From assembly GCF_019670105.1 (NCBI RefSeq), contig NZ_AP023032.1, forward strand, positions 685,501 through 749,500: 64,000 bases of DNA. Reading direction: 5' to 3'. The translations under genes and the position numbers were made by a program. Below the pieces are notes generated by a model. The model worked only from the letters and a program-made list of their open reading frames with translations. It was not told the DNA's origin and searched no databases. The stretch comes from Agarivorans albus. Lineage in GTDB: Bacteria; Pseudomonadota; Gammaproteobacteria; Enterobacterales; Celerinatantimonadaceae. Positions 10,562 to 20,847 of the stretch are shown here, piece after piece (position 1 is the stretch's first letter; each line of letters opens with the position of its first letter).

Positions 10562-10577
10562 GGCTTAGTTTGGCAAC

Positions 10578-10607
10578 AAAAAAGGAGAGCTTAGGCTCTC
10601 CTTTTTT
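10578..10607 (+). terminator. secA intrinsic terminator
   Basis: Perfect stem AAAAAAGGAGAGC / GCTCTCCTTTTTT with a four-base loop, 17 bases after the secA stop. The A/T arms make it potentially bidirectional. Confidence 0.9.
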
Positions 10608-10627
10608 ATCAACTCAAGGAGTACTCA

Positions 10628-11032
10628 GTGAAGGTTGTAAATGTAGCTGTCGGTGTAATTGTTAAAGGCGAAGAGATCTTACTTAGCCTACGTAACCCGC
10701 AACAGCATCAAGGCGGAAAATGGGAATTCCCCGGCGGTAAAGTTGAGGCTGGAGAGTCAACAGTGGAAGCTTTAGCGAGAGAATTGCGAGAGGAGCTGCG
10801 GATTAACATTGATACAACTAGCTGTAAGCCTCTTATTCGCGTTGAGCACGACTATGGCGATAAAAAGGTATGTTTAGATGTTTATACACTTACTCGCTTT
10901 GAGGGTGAGCCTCAGGGTGCTGAACAACAAGAGATTCGTTGGGTAAGCAGAACCAAGCTAGCTAACTTGGCATTTCCAGATGCAAATGAGCCTATTCTGG
11001 CGCAAATTCTTAAACCCGACTTTCTAGCCTAA
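10628..11032 (+). CDS. mutT: 8-oxo-dGTP diphosphatase (Nudix) MutT
   Basis: Hydrolyses 8-oxo-dGTP to keep oxidised guanine out of DNA. It has 134 residues (E. coli MutT: 129). The complete Nudix box is seen as GGKVEAGES...RELREEL (about residues 37-59), with the preceding KWEFPGG typical of MutT. The GTG at 10628 is preceded by AAGGAG at 10616-10621, which fixes the start. Its position after secA matches E. coli. It converges on yacG with only two bases between the stop codons. Confidence 0.95.
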   Translation: MKVVNVAVGVIVKGEEILLSLRNPQQHQGGKWEFPGGKVEAGESTVEALARELREELRINIDTTSCKPLIRVEHDYGDKKVCLDVYTLTRFEGEPQGAEQQEIRWVSRTKLANLAFPDANEPILAQILKPDFLA

Positions 11033-11034
11033 GT

Positions 11035-11235
11035 TTAAAATTCCCAGCTGTCGGGCTTGTCTTCATCTTCTTGCAGGTTTTGCCCGGCTATGTATTTTTC
11101 TTCGTTGGCCCATTCGCCAAGATCGATCAGTTTGCAGCGTTCACTACAAAAGGGTCTAAATTCACTAGTTGGCTGCCAAACGACTTTAGCGCTGCAGGTC
11201 GGACATTTTACGGTGGCTTGATTTTTAGTTTTCAT
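11035..11235 (-). CDS. yacG: DNA gyrase inhibitor YacG (zinc protein)
   Basis: 66-residue cytoplasmic protein with the YacG zinc site: CPTC near the N-terminus and [14 protein letters not shown] about 15 residues later, a Cys4 arrangement. YacG binds GyrB and inhibits gyrase in E. coli; the cellular role is still modestly defined. Its ATG overlaps the zapD stop by one base, completing the conserved coaE-zapD-yacG order. The C-terminus is acidic ([11 protein letters not shown]), as in homologues. Confidence 0.93.
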   Translation of the reverse strand: MKTKNQATVKCPTCSAKVVWQPTSEFRPFCSERCKLIDLGEWANEEKYIAGQNLQEDEDKPDSWEF

Positions 11236-11975
11236 TAAGCAATTTTACAACAATAGAGTCGGCAAGGAATGTCTTCAATTTCTTGGTTTAAAGCACTGAT
11301 GAATTTGATGGCGAAGCGGTGCTTGTGGCCACTCACCGTTGGGTAACATTGATATTCGGTATCTACTTCAATTCGTAACAAGCCACAATCGGCAGCCACA
11401 CCTTGATAAAACCCTTTGTGAGCCATCACTTCAATATCACTGTGCTGTTCTCTAAGCAGTTTAAGTAAATGACTAATTGCTTCTGCGACTAACTGGAAAG
11501 GGCCTAACCATTGCTGTACTTGCTGATAAATCTGCGCTTGAGGCTGATTCAGCCATAAATGCAAATAGGGGAGATCGAAGCTACTGTTGCCACCGGGTAA
11601 ACACAAGCGCTGGCGAATGCTGGCTAATAGACGGTCGTTTTTTAAGTGGTCGGATACCCGCGCATGCTTAGAAATAGCTGCAATTAACGTTTTAACTTGT
11701 AATAGCAACTCTTCAATCTTACTGGTATCCACATTAGGCATAGAAGCCCAATGGTCGAGTTTCTCTGCTTGTTTGGCTAAATCTTTGAGAAGATCTGCCC
11801 GCCATTCACAACGTTCCAATACCTCAGATACTTCAAACAGTACCCGAAAGAATTGTTGTTGCTGTAAGGGATGTTGCAGTGCCTTAGATAGCATTAATTG
11901 TTCGAACAATTGCTCTAAGCGTAAGTAATTACGTACTTTTTCGTTTAAAGGGTGCTCAAAGATCAATGCGGTCAT
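11235..11975 (-). CDS. zapD: Z-ring-associated protein ZapD
   Basis: 246 residues, the family's normal length (E. coli ZapD/YacF: 247). It is cytoplasmic and crosslinks FtsZ filaments by binding the FtsZ C-terminal peptide. Recognisable blocks are [16 protein letters not shown] at the N-terminus (rich in helices) and [18 protein letters not shown] in the C-terminal beta domain. The stop overlaps the yacG start by one base, and it lies 58 bases downstream of coaE in the same orientation. Confidence 0.95.
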   Translation of the reverse strand: MTALIFEHPLNEKVRNYLRLEQLFEQLMLSKALQHPLQQQQFFRVLFEVSEVLERCEWRADLLKDLAKQAEKLDHWASMPNVDTSKIEELLLQVKTLIAAISKHARVSDHLKNDRLLASIRQRLCLPGGNSSFDLPYLHLWLNQPQAQIYQQVQQWLGPFQLVAEAISHLLKLLREQHSDIEVMAHKGFYQGVAADCGLLRIEVDTEYQCYPTVSGHKHRFAIKFISALNQEIEDIPCRLYCCKIA

Positions 11976-12033
11976 AGCGGCTCAAATTCACAGCTTTTTA
12001 GGAAGTATCCAAACTAGTGTAACCATTGAGCAA

Positions 12034-12636
12034 TCAACTGTCATGGCTTTTGGCTATATCCATGTAGAATTGGTGTAAATCAGCCACCTTCCGTTTAAGG
12101 TTAGTTAGGTCACTGTTATTTTCGATAACATCGTCTGCAGCTTGTAGTTTTAGCTCTCGACTCATTTGTGCGTCAACAATTTGTTGCGCTTGATGCAGTT
12201 CGACTGCATCACGTGCCATAGTTCGGCTGAGTTGAATATCTACCGGCGTATCTACAACTAAAACGCGATCGACTAGCTGATTCAGCTTGTTTTCTAACAA
12301 AAGCGGCGCAACCAGTATCTTGTATGCGCCCTTAGCTTGTTCAAGTTGGCGCAGCATCTCTTGTCGGATTAAGGGATGTAATAGCTCATTTAGCCATTCT
12401 TTCTGGTGTTGCTGCGCAAAGACAATCTCACGCAGTTTACTGCGGTTTAATGAGCCGTCAGCGAGCAAAATTGATTGACCGAAGTGCTGCGATATTTTGC
12501 TTAAGGCTGGTTGACTCGGCTCGACCACCTGGCGAGCAACAATGTCAGCGTCTACAACCTTAATTCCAATCTCTTCGAATAGTTTTGATACTTGGCTTTT
12601 ACCGCTAGCAATACCGCCTGTTAAGCCGATTATCAC
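12034..12636 (-). CDS. coaE: Dephospho-CoA kinase
   Basis: Last step of coenzyme A biosynthesis, phosphorylating the 3'-OH of dephospho-CoA. The P-loop GLTGGIASGKS is at the very N-terminus, followed by DADIVARQVVEP and the LVVDTP block. I chose the GTG at 12636, which overlaps the pilD TGA stop (GTGA) and gives 200 residues starting MIIGLTGG, like other CoaE proteins (E. coli 206). An in-frame ATG at 12666 would add ten residues within pilD and is less likely. The pilD-coaE-zapD-yacG order is conserved. Confidence 0.94.
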   Translation of the reverse strand: MIIGLTGGIASGKSQVSKLFEEIGIKVVDADIVARQVVEPSQPALSKISQHFGQSILLADGSLNRSKLREIVFAQQHQKEWLNELLHPLIRQEMLRQLEQAKGAYKILVAPLLLENKLNQLVDRVLVVDTPVDIQLSRTMARDAVELHQAQQIVDAQMSRELKLQAADDVIENNSDLTNLKRKVADLHQFYMDIAKSHDS

Positions 12637-13514
12637 GATGCAAAACCTAGGTATGAGAAATACCAAGCATGAATCGCTTCACCAAAAAACAAGTAGCAAG
12701 CACCACCTAAAGCTAGGTACGGTCCAAAAGGAATGGCTTGTCCTTGTTGGTTTTTTCCAAACACTATCAGGCTAATGCCTATAAGCGCACCAGCAAAAGA
12801 TGAAAGCAAAATTGTTAATGGAAGGGCTTGCCAGCCAAACCAAGCGCCTATCATTGCTAGCAGTTTGAAGTCACCATAGCCCATGCCTTCTTTTCCGGTT
12901 AATAGCTTAAATAGCCAAAACAGGCTCCACAAAAAGCCATAACCAATGGATGCACCCAGAACGGCGTCATGTAGGCTAACGAAACCTGAATCTAAATTTA
13001 TCAGCAAGCCTAGCCACAAGGTGGGTAAAGTAAGCTGATCGGGTAAATACATAGTGTCTAAATCGATAAGTGTTAGACACAACAATATAATGCAAAACAA
13101 GCTTGCAAATACAAAAGGTAAAGTAAGGCCAAATTGCCACCAACATGCCAAGGTTAAGCCTGCAGATGCTAGCTCAACTAAAGGGTAGCGAATACTAATG
13201 GGGTTGCTGCAATTAGCGCATTTGCCACGAAGAGCTAGCCAGCTAATAACTGGAATATTTTGCCAGGCTGTAATCAAGCTTTTGCACTTGGGGCAGGCTG
13301 AGCGTGGCAGCATCAGGTTATACATTTCTTGCTCTGAGGGGGGCTCTGACTTCAATTCTTCAGACAAGAAACTGCGGCATTCATTTTTCCATTGTCGCTC
13401 TAACATGATGGGCAAGCGATGAATCACTACATTGAGAAAGGAGCCTATGCATAGGGCGATTAAAAGGCAGAAACCCAGCGCAGTGGCTGGGTAGAGTTCA
13501 ATAAAACTAAGCAT
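12633..13514 (-). CDS. pilD: Type IV prepilin peptidase / N-methyltransferase
   Basis: Inner-membrane aspartic protease that cleaves prepilin leaders (pilA here, and type II secretion pseudopilins if present) and methylates the new N-terminal Phe. It has 293 residues with about eight hydrophobic segments. The cytoplasmic zinc-binding loop has two CxxC pairs (CPKC...CANC). The catalytic aspartates lie in DLDTMYLPD and GYGDFKL (the conserved GxGDxK-type site). It starts two bases downstream of pilC and overlaps coaE, so it sits mid-operon. Confidence 0.96.
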   Translation of the reverse strand: MLSFIELYPATALGFCLLIALCIGSFLNVVIHRLPIMLERQWKNECRSFLSEELKSEPPSEQEMYNLMLPRSACPKCKSLITAWQNIPVISWLALRGKCANCSNPISIRYPLVELASAGLTLACWWQFGLTLPFVFASLFCIILLCLTLIDLDTMYLPDQLTLPTLWLGLLINLDSGFVSLHDAVLGASIGYGFLWSLFWLFKLLTGKEGMGYGDFKLLAMIGAWFGWQALPLTILLSSFAGALIGISLIVFGKNQQGQAIPFGPYLALGGACYLFFGEAIHAWYFSYLGFAS

Positions 13515-13516
13515 GT

Positions 13517-14767
13517 TTAGCTAACAACTGATCCGAGTTTAAAGATAGGTAAGTACATGGCGATCACCATACCACCAACTAGCACACCAAGCACAGCCAT
13601 AATTAGTGGCTCAATCAAGCTGGTTAGGCCGTCTACAGCATCATCAACTTGCTGCTCATAAATGTTGGCCACCTTATCTAACATGCTATCAAGTGAACCG
13701 GACTCCTCACCAATCATCACCATTTGCGTCACCATATCGGGGAATAAATCCACGGTTCGCATAGCCACGTTCATTTGCATACCGCCAGTAACCTCAATTC
13801 TTATCGCGTCTACGGCATTTCGATAGACTACGTTACCTGATGCACCAGAGGCAGAGCGCAGTGCATCAATTAGCGGAATACCGGCTGCAAAGGTGGTTGA
13901 TAAGGTGCGAGCAAAACGAGCCATTGCTGCTTTATGCAAAATAGGGTTGATCACAGGAATTCGAAGAATAAACCTGTCGGTAGCATCCTTTACCGCTTGG
14001 GAACGCCGGTGTGCTTTTACGTATCCGAAGCCAAGAGCAAATATACCTCCGAATATATAGGGCCAATAATCTTGTAAGAAGCGGGATATACCAATCACAA
14101 ACTGGGTGAAGGCCGGCAACTCGGCACCAAAACCAGCAAAAATTTCTTCAAACTGGGGGATCACGAATAACAGTAGAATAGTGGTAACAATAATCGCGAC
14201 AATAATCACCGAAACTGGGTAAAACATCGCCTTTTTAATTTTTGACTTTAGTGCTTCAGCTTTTTCTTTGTATATCGCAACGCGATCATAAATGGTTTCT
14301 AAAGCACCACTTTGCTCACCCGCTTCAATTAAATCGCAGTAAAGCTGATCAAAATACAAAGGGTGTTTGCGTAGCGTTTCAGAAAGCGCGGTGCCAGATT
14401 CAACTTCTGCAGCAATTTCGGCAATTAACTCCCGCATTGCCGGCTTTTCTACGCTTTTGGAAATAATGTTGAAGCTTTGAACTAAGGGGACACCAGCCTG
14501 CAGCATGGTGGCAATTTGCCGAGATACCACGGCAATGTCCATGGGCTGAATTTTGTTGCCCATTTTAGAAAGAAAACTTTCTGTTTTCTTTCTAATTTTG
14601 GTAACTGTAATGCCTTGGCGGCGCAAGTCTCCTTTTACTTGGCTAATTGATTCTGCTTGGTACTCGCCACTTACTTTGGCGCCTTTACGGTTAACTCCAC
14701 TCCAAGTGTAAGCATTGATTTTTTTAACTTCAATTTTTCGTTTGCTGGTAGTACTTGCGGTAGCCAT
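13517..14767 (-). CDS. pilC: Type IV pilus inner-membrane platform protein PilC
   Basis: GspF/PilC family polytopic protein that couples the PilB assembly ATPase to pilin polymerisation. It has 416 residues in two homologous halves, each with a GV/GIPL block (AGVPLVQSFNIIS near residue 90, AGIPLIDALRSAS near 295), EAGEQSGALE and GEESGSLDSMLD, and three hydrophobic segments, the last at the C-terminus. The N-terminal 30 residues are basic. It lies between pilB (87-base gap) and pilD. Confidence 0.96.
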   Translation of the reverse strand: MATASTTSKRKIEVKKINAYTWSGVNRKGAKVSGEYQAESISQVKGDLRRQGITVTKIRKKTESFLSKMGNKIQPMDIAVVSRQIATMLQAGVPLVQSFNIISKSVEKPAMRELIAEIAAEVESGTALSETLRKHPLYFDQLYCDLIEAGEQSGALETIYDRVAIYKEKAEALKSKIKKAMFYPVSVIIVAIIVTTILLLFVIPQFEEIFAGFGAELPAFTQFVIGISRFLQDYWPYIFGGIFALGFGYVKAHRRSQAVKDATDRFILRIPVINPILHKAAMARFARTLSTTFAAGIPLIDALRSASGASGNVVYRNAVDAIRIEVTGGMQMNVAMRTVDLFPDMVTQMVMIGEESGSLDSMLDKVANIYEQQVDDAVDGLTSLIEPLIMAVLGVLVGGMVIAMYLPIFKLGSVVS

Positions 14768-14854
14768 AACATCCTTGCTAAGAAAATACGCTCATAGCGG
14801 CAATAAAGTAATTACTTAAATTTATCAGATCTTTAGTGACAGAGAAGAAAACAC

Positions 14855-16555
14855 TTATACATTTGTGACCCGCTCTACTTCTGAAAGGCTGGTTACGCCT
14901 AAACGGGCTTTTTCTAGGGCTGACATGCGAAGCGAGTACATGCCTTCTGCAACCGCTTGCTCAGCGATTTCGATAGAGTTACCTTCGGCCATAATAATTT
15001 TTGATATGGCAGCACTCATTGGCATTACTTCGTAAATACCTACTCGACCTTTGAAACCACCAGTGCATTCGTCACAACCTACAGGGTCAAATAGCTTTAC
15101 TCCGGCATCTAGTTGCTCTTGGCTAAAACCAATTTTAGGCAGTAGTTCAGCTTCTAACATTTTTGGCTTCTTACACTTTTCGCATAAACGACGCGCTAAG
15201 CGCTGGGCAATAATCAAACTTACTGAAGAGGCAATGTTAAAAGCAGGAACGCCCATGTTAAGTAAACGGGTTAAGGTTTCTGCGGCAGAGTTGGTATGCA
15301 AGGTAGATAATACTAAGTGACCGGTTTGCGCCGCTTTAATCGAGATTTCGGCAGTTTCTAAATCTCGAATCTCACCCACCATTACAATATCGGGATCTTG
15401 ACGAAGGAAAGCGCGCAAAGCGCTGGCGAAGGTCATACCTGCTTTGTTATTAATTTGTACTTGATTAACCCCTGGTAAGTTGATTTCTACTGGGTCTTCC
15501 GCCGTTGATATATTCGTTTCAACGGTATTAAGAATGTTTAAGCCAGTATATAACGAAACTGTTTTACCCGAGCCGGTAGGTCCAGTAACCAAAATCATGC
15601 CTTGTGGTCGAGCTAGCGCATCTAAATAGAGTTTCTTCTGTTTGTCGTCATAACCAAGAATATCAATGTTTAGATTCGCGGCAGAAGAATCAAGAATACG
15701 TATCACAATCTTCTCTCCCCACATTGTAGGAAGAGAGTTAACCCGCATGTCGATAGCTTTATTGCGGCCGGTTTTTAGCTTGATGCGACCATCTTGCGGT
15801 AAGCGGCGCTCTGCAATATCCATTCGCGCCATTACTTTAAGGCGAGCTGAGAAGCGATTAGCTAAGTTAATAGGAGGGCTGGCAATTTCATGCAGGATGC
15901 CGTCTATGCGAAAACGGATCCGGTATTTATGCTCGTAGGGCTCAAAGTGTAAGTCCGATGCACCACGTCTAATCGAATCCATCAATATCTTGTTGATGTA
16001 AACAACAATCGGTGCGTCATCTTCTTTTCCGTTTTGTTGCTCATCTAATCTCGAACTTTCTTCGCTTACTTCTAAATCACTAATGTCGTCGTCGGAAATA
16101 TCGCCCAGCTCTAAGTCCGAACCATCGCTAACTAAAGCTTGAATAGCTTTTGCTAGCTTATTTTCTTCAACTAGTAGTGCTTCAACATGCAGTCCAAAAC
16201 TAAAACCAAAATCTTCGAGTGCTGTAACATTGCTGGGGTCGGCCATGGCAACATAAAGGGTTTGGTTTTGGCTATAAACCGGCAATACGTGATGTTTAAA
16301 TATCAGCTTTTCATTGAGGAAGTTTTGCGGGATCTCGCTAAGCTCAATTGCATCCAAATCTAATAGCGGAATGCCAAACTGAGCTTCACAGAAGTCAGCC
16401 AGCTCTCTACTGGAAATAAGCTCGTTCTCTACCAGAACGGTAGTAAACGCGGTTTGCTCTTGTACGCTGCGTTTGTACAGCTCAACAAGTTTCTCTTTTT
16501 TTTCGGGAAAAGAAACGGCCAAGCTTGAAGCAAGGCCGTTTAGTAATGAGCTCAT
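14855..16555 (-). CDS. pilB: Type IV pilus assembly ATPase PilB
   Basis: Hexameric extension ATPase for type IV pili. Its 566 residues comprise an N-terminal GspE_N/MshEN-type domain (about 1-160), an acidic linker ([13 protein letters not shown]), then the ATPase core with Walker A GPTGSGKT, the Asp box [17 protein letters not shown], the His box and the zinc tetracysteine CEKC...CDEC. The tetracysteine and extension-type core distinguish it from the retraction ATPase PilT. It starts seven bases after the pilA stop. Confidence 0.97.
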   Translation of the reverse strand: MSSLLNGLASSLAVSFPEKKEKLVELYKRSVQEQTAFTTVLVENELISSRELADFCEAQFGIPLLDLDAIELSEIPQNFLNEKLIFKHHVLPVYSQNQTLYVAMADPSNVTALEDFGFSFGLHVEALLVEENKLAKAIQALVSDGSDLELGDISDDDISDLEVSEESSRLDEQQNGKEDDAPIVVYINKILMDSIRRGASDLHFEPYEHKYRIRFRIDGILHEIASPPINLANRFSARLKVMARMDIAERRLPQDGRIKLKTGRNKAIDMRVNSLPTMWGEKIVIRILDSSAANLNIDILGYDDKQKKLYLDALARPQGMILVTGPTGSGKTVSLYTGLNILNTVETNISTAEDPVEINLPGVNQVQINNKAGMTFASALRAFLRQDPDIVMVGEIRDLETAEISIKAAQTGHLVLSTLHTNSAAETLTRLLNMGVPAFNIASSVSLIIAQRLARRLCEKCKKPKMLEAELLPKIGFSQEQLDAGVKLFDPVGCDECTGGFKGRVGIYEVMPMSAAISKIIMAEGNSIEIAEQAVAEGMYSLRMSALEKARLGVTSLSEVERVTNV

Positions 16556-16562
16556 TTGGCTA

Positions 16563-17036
16563 TTAACACATTGTTGCTGGAGTACATGTTTTACTCCAGT
16601 TTACATTTCCGTTACCTGCAGAAACTGTAGCTTCAAGTTGGTACTCAGGTGTTGTAGTACCCTCACTCATATTTGCACTTTGAACGACAATACGGAAGTT
16701 ATTAGTGCTAGGAACTGAAGGTGTAACTGTATTCACATATTGACCATTAGTGGCAGTGCCCGCTGCTGCCGAAGCTGCAGCTAAACATTCGCTACCAGTA
16801 GTTGCTGCATTAGAGGCTGTTGGCGAGGTCTGCCAGCACACTTCAAATGCGGTTTTTACAGGGCCTGAGGCAGCAATTACTTCGGAGAACTTAGCTCGAT
16901 TAGTATAAGTTTGATAAGCAGGCAGTGCTACTGCAGCTAAGATAGCCACAATCGCTACTACGATCATCAATTCAATTAGGGTAAAACCAGCTTGCTTGTT
17001 AGCAGCTTTGGCTTGAAGGTTTTGGATGGTTTTCAT
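16563..17036 (-). CDS. pilA: Type IV major pilin PilA
   Basis: Prepilin of 157 residues. The leader is 17 residues ending in Gly before the processing site [21 protein letters not shown], with Glu at mature position 5. PilD should cleave after that Gly. The leader is long for a type IVa pilin (usually 5-10). Four cysteines lie in the globular domain (VCWQ, SECL, KTC, terminal MC), the last pair forming the C-terminal D-region loop. The rest is Ser/Thr/Ala-rich, as expected of a fast-evolving pilin. AAGGAAAG precedes the ATG. First gene of pilABCD. Confidence 0.96.
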   Translation of the reverse strand: MKTIQNLQAKAANKQAGFTLIELMIVVAIVAILAAVALPAYQTYTNRAKFSEVIAASGPVKTAFEVCWQTSPTASNAATTGSECLAAASAAAGTATNGQYVNTVTPSVPSTNNFRIVVQSANMSEGTTTPEYQLEATVSAGNGNVNWSKTCTPATMC

Positions 17037-17234
17037 TGCGTCTTTCCTTTACACAAGTTTTTGAAGTTATTTATTTACCGTTGTTTTTATCAGAGCTGCA
17101 TTGAAACAACTTTTAATTCAGTAACATCCCTGATACCACGGTGCTATAAATGTGATTCTCATTAAAGCACACGTGACATATAAGTATAGTGATTATTGTA
17201 AAAAGGCAATAAAATCGTGATCTTAGCAGCACTT

Positions 17235-17287
17235 ATAAAAAACGCGCTGTACAAAATTTTGTACAGCTTAATGTTAGCATTAACATT
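17235..17287 (-). terminator. Palindromic terminator region downstream of nadC
   Basis: Reading the minus strand after the nadC stop there is a 7-bp hairpin (AATGTTA/TAACATT, 17270-17287), then a perfect 22-bp palindrome at 17246-17267 (arms GCTGTACAAAA/TTTTGTACAGC), then GCG and a T-run. This fits an intrinsic terminator separating nadC from pilA. The 22-bp palindrome could also bind a dimeric regulator. Confidence 0.6.
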
Positions 17288-17289
17288 TT

Positions 17290-18147
<858 letters not shown>

Positions 18148-18303
18148 TTAGCAGGAGGAGACAGTATTTAAAGGCTGTCACTTAAGTGTGGCGCATTTTA
18201 GCGCAGAAGTTCAGCACTTGCATGGTCAAATAAGCTGTTTATGCTAGACAATAGCTATTGGCTTGGTTAGAAAGCTAAACAATATGCTTGAATGGAGTAG
18301 CTC

Positions 18304-18840
18304 TTGCAGATAAAACAACATCGATTGACCGGCGTTAAGTGGCTAGAAAGTAAGTTCTATAATCAGCGACCTAAGGCTGAAATTAGTTTGCTGGTTATCC
18401 ACTGTATTAGCTTGCCGGAAGGCTGTTTTGGCTTGCCGCATATAGATGAATTATTTTGTGGAAAGCTTGATTGTAACGCGGAACCAAGCTTTAACGACTT
18501 GCAAGGTTTAGAAGTTTCAGCTCATTTAATGATAAACCGCAGCGGCGAAGTGACTCAGTATGTCGACTTTGATAAAAGAGCGTGGCATGCGGGGGTATCT
18601 AGCTTTGAAGGTCGAGAAGGGTGTAACGATTATTCTATCGGCATCGAGTTGGAAGGCACCGACCATAGTGAATATACCAAGCAGCAATACCAAAGTTTAA
18701 TTAAGGTTAGTCAATTATTGCTGCGCCGATATCCTAAACTCACTAAACAACGCATTGTCGCGCATAGCGATATAGCGCCCGGCAGAAAAACTGATCCTGG
18801 TGAGTATTTTGATTGGTCTGCTTATTTAGAAGCGCTTTGA
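18304..18840 (+). CDS. ampD: 1,6-anhydro-N-acetylmuramyl-L-alanine amidase AmpD
   Basis: Cytoplasmic zinc amidase that recycles anhydro-muropeptides and so keeps AmpR/ampC-type induction low. It has 178 residues (E. coli 183). The amidase_2 zinc ligands are visible as VIHCISLP, AWHAGVSSFEGR (His and helper Glu) and AHSDIAPGRKTDPG. An in-frame stop at 18298-18300 forces a start after it, so I use the TTG at 18304 with TGGAG upstream. It is divergent from nadC and followed by ampE. Confidence 0.93.
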   Translation: MQIKQHRLTGVKWLESKFYNQRPKAEISLLVIHCISLPEGCFGLPHIDELFCGKLDCNAEPSFNDLQGLEVSAHLMINRSGEVTQYVDFDKRAWHAGVSSFEGREGCNDYSIGIELEGTDHSEYTKQQYQSLIKVSQLLLRRYPKLTKQRIVAHSDIAPGRKTDPGEYFDWSAYLEAL

Positions 18841-18914
18841 AGCTACTTGGTTTGCTTGAGTAATTAGCTTATTATTTAAAGGTCGCCTGATGTTTATGGA
18901 GCAAAATCAGTAAC

Positions 18915-19769
18915 ATGTCTCTTATTTCCTTACTGTTGGCATTGAGTTTAGAACGCGCTCGTCGCATTGGTGCTAGCTGGTGGTGGCAACATGTTTTTCA
19001 TTGGTGGTTACAGCGCTTTGATCGCGCTTCAGCGATTTGGCAAATTGCTATGGCAGTGGTGTTACCCACTCTATTGATTGCGTGGCTACAAGTAAGCATC
19101 AGTGGCTTGCTATTTGGCTTAGCAAATCTTGCACTATGGATCTTTATCCCGTTACTCACACTAGGCTGCCCACCAATTCAGCAAGGCTATCGAGACTACC
19201 TACGTGCTGCTGCTAGTGGCGACGAACAGGCCTGTAGTGACTTTAATCAGCAGCTGCTAAAACAAATTCACCCTTTGCATCAGGTGAGTGAGCAGGAGTC
19301 GATTGCCCTTACCACTGGTACCCAATTAATGTGGCTGAATTATCGTTACTATTTTGCGGTGATTTTCTTTTATGTATTGGCTGGCCCTGCTGGTGCAATT
19401 TTCTATGGTTGCAGTCGGGGCTTGCACTTGCATAAAAGTACTGAGGTGCAGGCTTTAGAACCTACGGTTAACAACTATATGCATTATCTTGATTGGTTAC
19501 CCTCTCGTTTAGCCAGTTTGTGTTATTTGGCGGTTGGCAATACCAGCGAAGCACTACCTATTTGGTTACACGCTTTGCGTGATACCAAGTACAGCAATGG
19601 TTATTGGTTGGCGAAAGTAGCAGTGGCAGCAGAGCTTTCAGAGCAAGAAAGTGAGCACGAAATGCTATGTGTGGCAACCACTTGTCGATTTGTAAGTTTA
19701 GCCAAGCGCGGCATTATGCTGGCTATTGTGATTATTGCTATTTTAACCATTGCAGGCTGGCTTATTTAA
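18915..19769 (+). CDS. ampE: AmpE family inner-membrane protein
   Basis: 284-residue polytopic membrane protein following ampD, as in the E. coli ampDE pair. The N-terminal SLISLLLALSLERAR, the QGYRDYLRAAASGDEQACSDF segment and the FYFLAG-like YFAVIFFYVLAGPAGAIFYG helix match AmpE/RegG proteins, distant relatives of CbiB/CobD. At least four hydrophobic segments are evident, including the extreme C-terminus. It was proposed as a signal transducer for beta-lactamase induction, but its real function is poorly defined. A hairpin follows the stop. Confidence 0.9.
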   Translation: MSLISLLLALSLERARRIGASWWWQHVFHWWLQRFDRASAIWQIAMAVVLPTLLIAWLQVSISGLLFGLANLALWIFIPLLTLGCPPIQQGYRDYLRAAASGDEQACSDFNQQLLKQIHPLHQVSEQESIALTTGTQLMWLNYRYYFAVIFFYVLAGPAGAIFYGCSRGLHLHKSTEVQALEPTVNNYMHYLDWLPSRLASLCYLAVGNTSEALPIWLHALRDTKYSNGYWLAKVAVAAELSEQESEHEMLCVATTCRFVSLAKRGIMLAIVIIAILTIAGWLI

Positions 19770-19795
19770 GCCGCTGCTCAGCGGCTTCCTGTTTT
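19768..19795 (+). terminator. ampE terminator-like hairpin
   Basis: AAGCCGCT / AGCGGCTT stem with loop GCTC, beginning in the stop codon and followed by cctgtttt. The U-tract is short. Confidence 0.5.
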
Positions 19796-19863
19796 CATCT
19801 ATTTTTACATAATCTTGTAAATTCCTTTCTCCTTGTTACATTTGCCCGATCTTGTGCACAAAA

Positions 19864-19879
19864 AAAGGTCTGACCAATT
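19864..19879. promoter_or_regulatory. Second, weaker PdhR operator candidate
   Basis: AAAGGTCTGACCAATT keeps the GGTnnnACCAATT core of the PdhR consensus (ATTGGTnnnACCAAT), but the left outer arm is degenerate. It lies about 125 bases upstream of the perfect site. Confidence 0.45.
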
Positions 19880-19930
19880 ATATTTGTCGTACAAAAGACT
19901 TTACTTATTTTGTGATAAGTGCTGGCTAAA

Positions 19931-19944
19931 TTGATGTGGGTCAA
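19931..19944. promoter_or_regulatory. FNR/CRP-type site upstream of pdhR
   Basis: TTGATGTGGGTCAA differs from the FNR consensus TTGATnnnnATCAA at one defined base. Oxygen control of pdhR-aceEF-lpd is known in E. coli; here it is inferred from the motif alone. Confidence 0.4.
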
Positions 19945-19989
19945 TATTTCTGGACAGTGTGTTTCTGATTTGTTAATTTGCTGCGTGTA

Positions 19990-20005
19990 AATTGGTATTA
20001 CCAAT
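19990..20005. promoter_or_regulatory. PdhR autoregulatory operator
   Basis: ATTGGTATTACCAAT is a perfect match to the E. coli PdhR box ATTGGTnnnACCAAT, located 20 bases before the pdhR ATG. Expected to mediate pyruvate-relieved repression of the pdhR-aceEF transcript. Confidence 0.85.
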
Positions 20006-20025
20006 ATTAAGTGCAACGGAAATTA

Positions 20026-20790
20026 ATGAGCTACCAACGAATTAAGCCACCTAAACTCGCTGATGTTATTGCAAAGCAATTAGAGCGAATGATCTTAGAA
20101 GGAAGTTTACCGCCGGGTGAACGCTTACCTGCTGAGCGCGAGTTGGCCAAACAATTCGATGTATCACGCCCATCATTGCGCGAAGCGATTCAGCAACTTG
20201 AAGCAAAAGGTCTAGTTGTAAGGCGCCAAGGCGGCGGCACTTATGTGCAACAAAAGCTGCGTGAAGCGCTAACCGATCCGCTGTTTAATTTATTGTCCAA
20301 TCATGATGAAAGCCAACTAGACTTGTTGGAGTTTCGTCATGCGGTAGAAGGCATCTCGGCTTATTACGCGGCACTGCGCGGCACCGAGGCTGATTTAGAA
20401 AAAGTGCAAGCCAGTCATGAACGGATTGAACTTGCACAACAAGACGGCGATACCATTAGTGAAGCAAAAGCCGTTTTACGTTTTTATGAAGCCATTACTG
20501 AGGCGTCACACAACTTAGTATTGTTTCATTTAATTAGAGGTTTGAGTCCATTGTTAGAAAAAAACATCATGGACAATTTTCAGGTGTTGTATACGCGTCC
20601 TAATGTGGCAGACAAAATCCGCCATCATCGGTCACTTATGTTACAAGCCATTCTCGATGGTAAGCCTGATGACGCCAGAGAAGCCTCACACAAGCATTTA
20701 GCGTTTATTGAAGAGACGCTGTTACAAATCGAACGAGAAGAAAGCCGAGTTGAGCGTTCTAATCGCCGTTTAAAACAATTGAAAGTGTAA
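20026..20790 (+). CDS. pdhR: Pyruvate dehydrogenase complex repressor PdhR
   Basis: GntR/FadR-family repressor, 254 residues from the ATG at 20026 ([15 protein letters not shown]). The upstream in-frame GTG at 20011 would add five residues, but the ATG aligns with E. coli PdhR and has GGAA upstream. The winged helix covers about 10-75 ([38 protein letters not shown]). The FCD effector domain follows (about 90-235) with [10 protein letters not shown] and EASHKHL metal-ligand histidines. Pyruvate is the known inducer. It lies directly upstream of aceEF-lpdA with a PdhR box in its own promoter. Confidence 0.96.
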   Translation: MSYQRIKPPKLADVIAKQLERMILEGSLPPGERLPAERELAKQFDVSRPSLREAIQQLEAKGLVVRRQGGGTYVQQKLREALTDPLFNLLSNHDESQLDLLEFRHAVEGISAYYAALRGTEADLEKVQASHERIELAQQDGDTISEAKAVLRFYEAITEASHNLVLFHLIRGLSPLLEKNIMDNFQVLYTRPNVADKIRHHRSLMLQAILDGKPDDAREASHKHLAFIEETLLQIEREESRVERSNRRLKQLKV

Positions 20791-20847
20791 CCCAAAAGCT
20801 GCGTTGCAGTGGTTTGGAAACTATTAATAACTGATAAGGAAACAGCC

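Noticed and set aside
17037-17235. Sigma-54 promoter for pilA
   Set aside because: On the minus strand I found only a weak TGG...TG pairing without the GC of the -12 element; not good enough to report.
20809-20847. AceE start at GTG 20809
   Set aside because: The 13 extra residues are not conserved and the ATG at 20848 has AAGGA at correct spacing.
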